Shown here one piece after another: positions 1-5,001 of a DNA stretch of 5,001 nt (position 1 is the stretch's first letter; each line of letters begins with the position of its first letter). Below the pieces are notes generated by a model. The model saw nothing but the letters and a program-made list of their open reading frames with translations, was not told where the DNA came from and made no database searches. Origin of the DNA: Desulfovibrio sp. (GTDB taxonomy: Bacteria; Desulfobacterota; Desulfovibrionia; Desulfovibrionales; Desulfovibrionaceae); the NCBI GenBank assembly GCA_003512875.1, contig DONZ01000231.1:1-5001 (forward strand). Direction: 5' to 3'. The position numbers and the translations under genes were made by a program.

Positions 1-329
1 TCGGGATATTCATAGAACAGCCACATGGCTTTTGCCGCGTCAATCGGTGAGCCACCGCCGATGGCAACAATCCAGTCGGGTTCAAATTCGCGCATGGCTT
101 TTGCGCCGTTCATAACGGTGGTGATGGATGGGTCCGGTTCGACATTTTCAAAAAGCAATGTTTCAAGTCCCGCCTCTTTCAGATTATTGACAACCTTATC
201 CAGAAAGCCGGCTTTTTTCATGGAACCGCCGCCGACAACAACGATAGCTTTTTTGCCGTTAATGGTTTTAAGCTCGTCAAGAGCGTTTTTTCCGTAATAC
301 ACATCACGGGGTATGGTAAATCTAGCCAT
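1..329 (-). CDS. Iron-containing alcohol dehydrogenase, N-terminal 109 residues (cut by window edge)
   Basis: This is the start of a group III, metal-dependent, NAD(P)H-linked alcohol/aldehyde oxidoreductase, a soluble cytoplasmic enzyme. The protein begins MARFTIPRDVYYG, the usual opening of the short (about 380-390 residue) stand-alone members. The dinucleotide-binding Rossmann-like half is visible: VVVGGGSMKKAG at residues 30-41, EPDPS at 64-68, and the family signature IGGGSPIDAAKAMW at 90-103. The aspartate and histidines that bind the metal lie in the missing C-terminal part, so catalytic competence cannot be checked. The ATG at 329-327 is preceded by a strong Shine-Dalgarno GGAGGT (336-341, 6-nt spacing). 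The gene follows the hybrid kinase on the same strand after 104 bp and may have its own promoter. The family covers ethanol, butanol, 1,3-propanediol, lactaldehyde and sulfoacetaldehyde enzymes. The N-terminus does not allow a choice of substrate. Family call is confident, substrate unknown. Confidence 0.93.
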   Translation of the reverse strand, partial: MARFTIPRDVYYGKNALDELKTINGKKAIVVVGGGSMKKAGFLDKVVNNLKEAGLETLLFENVEPDPSITTVMNGAKAMREFEPDWIVAIGGGSPIDAAKAMWLFYEYP

Positions 330-342
330 AATGAAACCTCCA

Positions 343-360
343 TAAACTTATACGAGTTTA
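343..360. repeat. Dyad symmetry upstream of the alcohol dehydrogenase, possible operator
   Basis: The sequence reads TAAACT, six bases, AGTTTA: a perfect 6+6 inverted repeat 14 bp upstream of the alcohol dehydrogenase ATG and just upstream of its Shine-Dalgarno. It is too AT-rich and short to be a terminator and has no T-run in the proper place. On the minus strand a possible promoter reads TTGCCG (379-384), 18 bases, TAAACT (355-360), so the dyad would cover the -10 element and the start of transcription, a position expected for a repressor site. The 6-bp arms could also arise by chance in AT-rich DNA. The promoter is a by-eye match only. Confidence 0.35.
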
Positions 361-374
361 AAGAAGACTACATT
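357..374 (-). promoter_or_regulatory. Possible degenerate TGTAG-type regulator site upstream of the alcohol dehydrogenase
   Basis: The block CTACATT at 368-374 is identical to the right half of the palindrome in the divergent regulator/permease region (CTACATT at 3811-3817). Six bases to its left the matching half reads TTTAA (357-361) instead of TGTAG, three of five matches. The same Crp/Fnr protein might therefore bind weakly here and link the alcohol dehydrogenase to the regulon. One good half-site in about 100 bp of intergenic DNA is only suggestive. It also overlaps the TAAACT dyad. Confidence 0.25.
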
Positions 375-433
375 ATTTCGGCAAGACGGGCAAGCACTTT
401 TTTAAATTATGCGGAAAATGTTCCGGCAGCGCG

Positions 434-3046
434 TCAGCGGGGAGCAAATTCGATAAGGGTTTTATAGAGGTTTATAGGAACGATAGGCTTGCCTATGTGG
501 CTGTTGAAGCCGCTTTGCATATAAAGTTTCTTGTCTTCTTCCAATACGTTTGCGGTCATGGCGATGATGGGGGTTTGGATTTTGAGTTCCTGCCTGATAA
601 TTTTGGTCGCGGTAATTCCGTCCATATCCGGCATTTGGATATCCATTAAAATAACATCGTAGGTTTGGTCATGGATTTTTTTAATGGCTTCAAGCCCGTT
701 GCTTGCGGTATCGACGATAATTTTCTTTTTCTTCAATAACTCCGCGGCGATAAGCGTATTGATGGGATTATCCTCAACCAATAGGATCGATAAGTTTTTC
801 AATATGTTTTCATCATATTCATTGAGGCTTTCCTGGTTCGTTGTGACTTTGTCCTTATTGAATTCAAGAGGAATTTCCAAAGAAAAGTTTGTTCCTTCGC
901 CGACTTTGCTCGTGCAGGATAATTGACCCTCCATCAGCGAGGCGAGGTTTTTGGAAATGCTGAGTCCGAGCCCTGTTCCGCCGTATTTTCTCGTGGTTGA
1001 CGTGTCAGCCTGCATGAACGGCGAGAATATTTTTTCAATTTGTTCTTCCGTGATGCCGATACCCGTATCCATGACTTCAAAACGGAGCAGAACTATTGTT
1101 TTGTCGTCAATGTCTGATTTGGAAATTTTGCTTATTTTTAATGTGATAGACCCTGTTTCGGTGAATTTATAGGCGTTATTGATGAGGTTGTTGAGAATTT
1201 GCGTGATACGTATGGGGTCGCCAAGCCATGAGTCTTCAACTTCCTGCTCTTTATCGATAATATAGGTGATTCCTTTCTGTTCCATTTGCAGGCTGAAGAG
1301 ATTATGGATATTTTTAATAAGCTCGTTCAGAGAAAAAGGAATATGCTCGATATGCAGTTGTCCCGCTTCGATTTTCGAATAGTCCAGAATATCATTGATG
1401 GTATGCAGCAAAAGGGTTGCGGAAGAAAGACCTTTTTGCACGAAATCATCATTTTTTTCATCGATTCTGATTTCTGCCAACAGTCCGAAAACATTGATGA
1501 TGATATTGAGCGGCGTACGAATTTCGTGGCTCATTATGGCTAAAAAGTCGCTTTTCGCTTTTGCTTCCCGCTCTGATTTGAGTTTTGCCTCGATAAGTTC
1601 GGTCTGCTTCTTTTTCAGCTTGTTGAACATTGTTTTTTCTTCCCTGAGGTCACGGGCATAGCTGATAATGACATTCGTATTCTTATAGTTGATCCGTGTG
1701 AACGTTATGTGGCAGGGAATGAGGTTGTGCTCCAAATCCTGGTGCAGCCATTCAAAGGTTTTATAGCCGCTTTGAAAGGATTTTTTGAGCAGCTGCAAAT
1801 GCTTTTCAGTGGAAAGCTGTCCGTCCGGCTGATAAATGGGGTTCAGTTTTTCAAAGTTATCGATAAATTCTTGTTTGGTTTGGAAATTGAAGAAACGGGC
1901 GGATTCGAAGTTGCAGTCGATAAGCTTGAAATCCTTATCCCAAATTGTGCAGCAAAGAGGGGCGGAATCGAGCATGACTTGGATTCTTTCTTCCTGTTCT
2001 TTTATTTTCGCCTGCATTTCCAATTCCTTTTGGGAGTTGAACGCATAATAGATATAAAAATTCTTGTTGAGATACGTAAGGTAAATGGCTGTTACCTGGC
2101 AAGGGATGGGAGCCCCGCTTGCGTCAAGAAAAATCCATTTGAAACTGGAAATACTTTTTTCTTTGATAAGTTCGTTTTTTTCGGCGATAAAAAGTGAAAG
2201 AGGCTTTTCTTCCTGTTCTTTCGCGAGATATTGCCTGAAATTGTTGATAAACTGTTCTTCATTTGACAAATCGAGCAATTCCACAAGCTTTTTGTTGCAG
2301 TCAATGACTTTTCCGTTATCATTGAAAATAATGCTGACAAACGGCATGGAATCGACGAGCAGGTGGATATATTCGTCAATATCTTTTATTTTTGAAGACT
2401 TGTAGCCTTGCCGTAATTTGATGAACATGAACGTAATGGTGAAAAAGAAAAGAAGAGCCGCAAGCGAATGGATGAAAGCGAAATTGATAGGCGAAAAATT
2501 CGGCTCGACATGCTGCGTATTATTGATAATGGTATCGTACGTATTGGTGATAACGGCAAGACTGTCCAGATAATTCTGGGAAGTAAGAACGGATAAGGCT
2601 TCATAACGGCTGGTGTCGTCGTTTTTTAAGGCTTGTATCGCTTTTTGCTGAAAGGCATGCTGTAATTCGAGTTCGGCATACATTTCAAGCAGCTGCTGTG
2701 TATATTCCTTGTCGGCAAGGTTGGTTTTTATGATATCCGCAAGTTTCAGGACTTTCATGTGGAAGAGGTTGTTATTGCTCCGCGGGCTTTTGCCGAGCAT
2801 TTGATTGGTGATATTCGTGTAATTATTAAGATAATATTGGTCTTCCGTGCGGATATACATTTGGGAAAGTTGGTTGAGCTGTACGCTTGTGAGGTATATT
2901 TCATTCAAAATGCCTACGGTGACAAAATGTTCGCTCTGCACTTCGAAGAAGGTCTTATTTTTATGGACTTCGTATAAAAGATAGAAATTGAGAATGAAAG
3001 ACAAAAACAAAACAGTTACGGTGATTCTGAAAAATGTTTTATTCAT
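434..3046 (-). CDS. Membrane-bound hybrid sensor histidine kinase (sensor-PAS-PAS-HisKA-HATPase-REC)
   Basis: This 870-residue inner-membrane sensor kinase autophosphorylates a histidine and passes the phosphate to its own receiver. Order: transmembrane segment about 7-26; a mostly helical extracytoplasmic sensor about 28-187; a second membrane segment about 190-209; PAS1 about 223-336; PAS2 about 350-468; a coiled linker 470-499; HisKA with phospho-accepting His507 in SHEIRTP; HATPase with Asn624 (N box), DTGIG 660-664 and GGTGLGL 689-695; receiver about 752-867 with acidic pocket E758/D759, phospho-acceptor Asp802, Thr831 and Lys853. All key residues are present, so it should be active. The two PAS domains align with each other throughout. 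PAS2 is of a type often seen in hybrid kinases of anaerobes. No HPt or DNA-binding output domain is present, so a partner is needed elsewhere. The start fits because the membrane helix follows at once, but the upstream Shine-Dalgarno is weak (AGAG only). It lies 15 bp after the Crp/Fnr gene, so the two are probably co-transcribed. The signal is unknown. Confidence 0.96.
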   Translation of the reverse strand: MNKTFFRITVTVLFLSFILNFYLLYEVHKNKTFFEVQSEHFVTVGILNEIYLTSVQLNQLSQMYIRTEDQYYLNNYTNITNQMLGKSPRSNNNLFHMKVLKLADIIKTNLADKEYTQQLLEMYAELELQHAFQQKAIQALKNDDTSRYEALSVLTSQNYLDSLAVITNTYDTIINNTQHVEPNFSPINFAFIHSLAALLFFFTITFMFIKLRQGYKSSKIKDIDEYIHLLVDSMPFVSIIFNDNGKVIDCNKKLVELLDLSNEEQFINNFRQYLAKEQEEKPLSLFIAEKNELIKEKSISSFKWIFLDASGAPIPCQVTAIYLTYLNKNFYIYYAFNSQKELEMQAKIKEQEERIQVMLDSAPLCCTIWDKDFKLIDCNFESARFFNFQTKQEFIDNFEKLNPIYQPDGQLSTEKHLQLLKKSFQSGYKTFEWLHQDLEHNLIPCHITFTRINYKNTNVIISYARDLREEKTMFNKLKKKQTELIEAKLKSEREAKAKSDFLAIMSHEIRTPLNIIINVFGLLAEIRIDEKNDDFVQKGLSSATLLLHTINDILDYSKIEAGQLHIEHIPFSLNELIKNIHNLFSLQMEQKGITYIIDKEQEVEDSWLGDPIRITQILNNLINNAYKFTETGSITLKISKISKSDIDDKTIVLLRFEVMDTGIGITEEQIEKIFSPFMQADTSTTRKYGGTGLGLSISKNLASLMEGQLSCTSKVGEGTNFSLEIPLEFNKDKVTTNQESLNEYDENILKNLSILLVEDNPINTLIAAELLKKKKIIVDTASNGLEAIKKIHDQTYDVILMDIQMPDMDGITATKIIRQELKIQTPIIAMTANVLEEDKKLYMQSGFNSHIGKPIVPINLYKTLIEFAPR

Positions 3047-3061
3047 GGTTATCTCTGATTA

Positions 3062-3745
3062 TTATGATTGGATAAGGTTTAAAAAAGAATCCACGTCGAG
3101 GATGTATGTCAATTTTCTGTTGTATGGTCCGATAATTCCTTGCTGTTCGAGAAATCTTAATGTTTTGTTCAGAGTTACCCTGTGCACGGATAAATGGTTG
3201 GCGAGGTCCTGCTGGGTGAGTTCCGGAACGGCGTAAAATTGTTTCCTGTTTTCCGAAATATGCATTTTTTGATACAAATACATGCAGATACGCGAAGAAA
3301 GTTCCGAAAAGCTCAGGCAGCAATTCTGATTGATGTTAAGGCGGACTTTTTGGGAAAGGTTGCGGAGAATGGAAGTGACGATGAGCGGGTCTTTTAATAA
3401 GACGGAATACACGGTTTCGGCTGAAAAAGAATATAAGACGCTCGGTTTTGTGATGACAAAAAAACTAAGAGTGGGAAGTCCGTCAAAAAAAGGTCCCTCG
3501 CCCAAAAGACACGGGGCGATGCCGCGCCATAGGATTTTTTCTTTTCCGTCATTGGAAAGGCGTATGAGCTTGACTTCTCCTGCCTGAAGCAAATAGAGCT
3601 TGTTCCAAATTTCACCGCTTTCAAAAAGTTCCTGTCCTTTAGCGCGTTTTATTTTAACTGCCAAATGGAGATATTTATCCCATTCCTGCATATTCGATGA
3701 AATCTGACTGAACTCATGAATTGATTTCTCTTTGTCTTTATCCAT
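3062..3745 (-). CDS. Crp/Fnr-family transcriptional regulator
   Basis: This 227-residue cytoplasmic DNA-binding protein has the classic Crp/Fnr layout: a cyclic-nucleotide-type beta-roll about 25-115, a long dimerisation helix about 117-142, and a winged helix about 147-217 with recognition helix near 187-198 (SVHRVTLNKTLRFLE). It lacks the N-terminal cysteine cluster of FNR. In the ligand loop, LGEGPFFDG at 81-89 keeps the Gly-Glu pair, but the Arg-Ser of cAMP-binding CRP is replaced by Leu-Ser (93-94), so it probably does not bind cAMP in the E. coli way. The 'VKLIRLSNDGKEKILW' strand pair and the 'VHRVT' helix recall CprK-like regulators, from memory. The ATG at 3745 follows AAGGGGGG (3749-3756). 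The gene is first of a two-gene unit with the hybrid kinase and is divergent from the permease. A palindrome between them is its likely operator. Aligned to CRP, R180/E181/R185 correspond to R189/V190/K194. The effector is unknown. Confidence 0.95.
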   Translation of the reverse strand: MDKDKEKSIHEFSQISSNMQEWDKYLHLAVKIKRAKGQELFESGEIWNKLYLLQAGEVKLIRLSNDGKEKILWRGIAPCLLGEGPFFDGLPTLSFFVITKPSVLYSFSAETVYSVLLKDPLIVTSILRNLSQKVRLNINQNCCLSFSELSSRICMYLYQKMHISENRKQFYAVPELTQQDLANHLSVHRVTLNKTLRFLEQQGIIGPYNRKLTYILDVDSFLNLIQS

Positions 3746-3767
3746 TTTCCCCCCTTAAAAACAACAT

Positions 3768-3796
3768 ACATTAAAAAAAAATAAATAAAAAGATAA
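3768..3796 (-). promoter_or_regulatory. Candidate promoter of the regulator-kinase operon
   Basis: On the minus strand TTATCT (3791-3796) and TAATGT (3768-3773) are separated by 17 bases, a passable sigma-70 pair with a poor -35. Transcription would start near 3761, giving a short leader of about 15 nt that carries the AAGGGGGG ribosome binding site. The 22-bp palindrome abuts the -35 box directly upstream, with its centre about 46 bp from the predicted start. The region is nearly pure A/T, so chance matches are easy. Treat as a by-eye proposal. Confidence 0.28.
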
Positions 3797-3820
3797 AAAT
3801 GTAGCCGGCACTACATTTTT
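3795..3820. promoter_or_regulatory. CRP-geometry palindrome TGTAG-N6-CTACA, probable operator of the Crp/Fnr regulator
   Basis: Perfect 10-bp arms AAAAATGTAG and CTACATTTTT flank the six bases CCGGCA. The inner 22 bp (3797-3818) align without gaps to the E. coli CRP consensus, AAATGTGA-N6-TCACATTT, with only half-site positions 7 and 8 changed (GA to AG) in each arm. It lies between the Crp/Fnr gene and the divergent permease, the usual place for such a regulator to control both. Its centre is about 41-46 bp upstream of the possible permease start site, fitting class II activation. A terminator reading is unlikely: no transcript is known to enter from either side, and the stem has only three G-C type pairs in its arms outside the loop and its base. 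A leader hairpin remains possible if transcription of either gene starts beyond it. Confidence 0.72.
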
Positions 3821-3836
3821 TTTAAATAAATCTGTT

Positions 3837-3846
3837 TAGATAGAAT
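3837..3846 (+). promoter_or_regulatory. Candidate -10 region of the permease promoter
   Basis: TAGAAT at 3841-3846 matches five of six bases of TATAAT. The overlapping TAGATA at 3837-3842 is a weaker alternative. No good -35 lies 16-18 bases upstream: that space is the T-run on the right arm of the palindrome. A promoter with a good -10 and no -35, next to an upstream CRP-type site, is what an activator-dependent promoter looks like. TAGAAT would put the start near 3853 and the palindrome centre near -45.5. TAGATA would put the start near 3849 and the centre at -41.5. The leader would be about 47-51 nt. Confidence 0.35.
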
Positions 3847-3885
3847 TAATGTGAAAAAATGAACACATCCAATCACTCTTTTCAT

Positions 3886-3891
3886 AAGGAG
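3886..3891 (+). promoter_or_regulatory. Ribosome binding site of the permease gene
   Basis: AAGGAG ends eight bases before the ATG at 3900. It fixes this start over the upstream ATG at 3859, which is in another frame and has no Shine-Dalgarno. Confidence 0.8.
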
Positions 3892-3899
3892 AAATCATT

Positions 3900-5001
3900 A
3901 TGGCGCAGACAACGGAAAAAATGCTTAATGGCAAATCGGCTTTGAAGTGGTTTTTTTGTCTTATCGTACCGGCTATCGTGTATTTTGCACTGCCCATTGA
4001 CGGAAAGACATTGACCCATGAAATGGCGATGTTTTTGGTTGTGACGATTCTTATGGTTTGCATATGGGGCTTCGAGCTTGTCAACGATACGGCGACCGGG
4101 CTTGTCTTGCCTGTGCTTTATATGGCTCTTTGCGGTGTTCCCGGTAAAATCGCGTATAATAACTGGCTTGGCGATGTTCCCAATATCGTCATCGGCGGTT
4201 TTATTTTTTGTAAAATTTTGCAGGATACCGGTCTTGGAAAACGGGTTGGTTTAGGCTGCATGAAGCTTATGGGCGGTTCGTTCATCGGAACCGTTTGGGG
4301 ACTTATGCTTGCGATTTATATTATCAATCCGCTCGTTCCCGCGGTAACGGGCAAGGGTGTCATTTTTTGCGCCATCGTCATCAGTCTTTGCGAATCTTTG
4401 GATTTCAAGAAACAGTCACGGGAAGCGACAGCTCTCATGCTGGTGGCGTTTTTGGCTGTGACAAGCTCTAAAAACGGATTTTTAACCGGCGGCGGGGATT
4501 TGGTTATCGGAATGAGTTTGGTTGACGGCGTCATGGGCTTGAAAACGAGCTGGCTTCAGTATGCCGGCTGGAATTTGCTTCCCGCAACCGTTTTTACGGT
4601 TATGAGCGTCGCCATTGTTGTTGTTTTGCTTCCGAGCAAAGTGAATAAGGAAGAACTTCGCAGGGCGCTGTATGCCCGTTATGCGGAACTCGGACCTATG
4701 CGCAGGGATGAAAAAACCGCAACGGTGCTTCTCATTGTCACCCTGATAGTTTTGATGACGGATAAATGGCATGGACTTACTCCCGGCATGGGGCTTGTTT
4801 TTCTTGCCGCTGTCAGCTTTTTACCCGGAGTGAGTCTTATGGACGGGCAGAAAATCAAAGAAGTCAATTTCTGTCCCATTTTCTTCATCATGGGGTGCAT
4901 GGCCATCGGCAGCGCAGGCAATTATCTGAAAGTGACCCAATGGATGGCGGACAGCACTTTCGGTTATATGGAAGGGCTCGGTATTTATGGCGCAAGTGTC
5001 T
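3900..5001 (+). CDS. SLC13/DASS-type anion permease, N-terminal 367 residues (cut by window edge)
   Basis: The frame is open from ATG 3900 to the window end. It encodes a very hydrophobic inner-membrane protein that I place in the divalent anion:sodium symporter / SLC13-like superfamily. These importers take up dicarboxylates, tricarboxylates, sulfate or related anions with sodium or protons. Likely membrane spans are near 17-33, 43-61, 66-80, 95-108, 128-146, 150-165, 178-190, 230-245, 275-287, 295-309 and 325-340. Re-entrant, glycine-rich segments include TSSKNGFLTGGGDLVIG (188-204), where the family has its first conserved anion/cation-binding hairpin. The usual Ser-Asn-Thr motif is absent and SKNG stands in its place. 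A charged cytoplasmic-type loop spans 246-273 (KVNKEELRRALYARY). About 100 or more C-terminal residues should be missing, including the second hairpin. It is divergent from the Crp/Fnr-kinase operon, which likely regulates it. The substrate cannot be told. A related CitMHS/ArsB-type superfamily assignment is the main alternative. Confidence 0.82.
   Translation, partial: MAQTTEKMLNGKSALKWFFCLIVPAIVYFALPIDGKTLTHEMAMFLVVTILMVCIWGFELVNDTATGLVLPVLYMALCGVPGKIAYNNWLGDVPNIVIGGFIFCKILQDTGLGKRVGLGCMKLMGGSFIGTVWGLMLAIYIINPLVPAVTGKGVIFCAIVISLCESLDFKKQSREATALMLVAFLAVTSSKNGFLTGGGDLVIGMSLVDGVMGLKTSWLQYAGWNLLPATVFTVMSVAIVVVLLPSKVNKEELRRALYARYAELGPMRRDEKTATVLLIVTLIVLMTDKWHGLTPGMGLVFLAAVSFLPGVSLMDGQKIKEVNFCPIFFIMGCMAIGSAGNYLKVTQWMADSTFGYMEGLGIYGASV

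Noticed and set aside
380..394. Direct repeat GGCAAG-ACG-GGCAAG, and a possible sigma-54 promoter on the minus strand here
   Set aside because: The repeat is six bases with two copies only. The -24/-12 elements lack the required GG at -24, so a sigma-54 promoter is not supported.
412..425. CGGAA-AATG-TTCCG hairpin just after the kinase stop codon as its terminator
   Set aside because: The stem is only five base pairs and on the minus strand is followed by an A-rich stretch, not a T-run. No convincing terminator is visible in the gap, so read-through into the alcohol dehydrogenase is possible.
1709..2197. A 162-codon open frame on the plus strand inside the kinase gene
   Set aside because: It lies wholly antisense to conserved PAS-coding sequence, has no recognisable domain and no Shine-Dalgarno. 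It is a shadow of the kinase gene.
3795..3823. Palindrome followed by a T-run read as a rho-independent terminator
   Set aside because: It stands between two divergent genes where no transcript should end. Its stem is AT-rich, and the A/T runs belong to both arms symmetrically. The CRP-site geometry explains it better.
3849..3868. Inverted repeat ATGTG-N10-CACAT in the permease leader, and TGTGA at 3850-3854 as a classical CRP half-site
   Set aside because: The arms are five bases long, the N10 spacing does not fit CRP, and the spacing-correct partner of TGTGA is only three of five. It would also lie on the transcription start. Likely chance.
3859..3945. Small 28-codon upstream frame starting at ATG 3859 and overlapping the permease start
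   Set aside because: There is no ribosome binding site before it, and its product is a Lys/Arg-rich out-of-frame reading of the permease start. It probably is not translated.

Overview
The window looks like chromosomal DNA of a Gram-negative, probably anaerobic bacterium with a medium-to-low GC content (roughly the mid-40s percent by eye). The second PAS domain of the kinase and the short iron-dependent alcohol dehydrogenase resemble forms I know from Desulfovibrio-type bacteria, clostridia and spirochaetes. A Desulfovibrionaceae-like host is a reasonable but unproven guess. There are no RNA genes, insertion sequences, CRISPR arrays or phage genes. Coding density is high and the four genes look intact apart from the two cut by the window edges.

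Layout, left to right: (1) positions 1-329, minus strand, the first 109 codons of an iron-containing alcohol dehydrogenase; (2) a 104-bp gap with a dyad symmetry and a possible regulator half-site; (3) positions 434-3046, minus strand, a membrane-anchored hybrid histidine kinase with two PAS domains and a C-terminal receiver; (4) positions 3062-3745, minus strand, a Crp/Fnr-family transcription factor lying 15 bp upstream of the kinase gene and almost certainly co-transcribed with it; (5) a 154-bp AT-rich divergent intergenic region with a perfect 10+6+10 palindrome; (6) position 3900 to the window end, plus strand, the first 367 codons of a polytopic permease of the SLC13/DASS type.

The working picture is a small sense-and-import locus. 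The Crp/Fnr protein, perhaps together with the kinase, controls the divergent permease and possibly the alcohol dehydrogenase. The palindrome has exactly the geometry of an E. coli CRP site, but its half-site is TGTAG instead of TGTGA. The recognition helix of the neighbouring regulator differs from CRP at the residues expected to read the changed bases (CRP Glu181 to Val, Arg185 to Lys, with Arg180 kept). This pairing of a variant regulator with its likely operator is the most interesting item in the window. The ligands of the regulator, kinase and permease cannot be read from the sequence.
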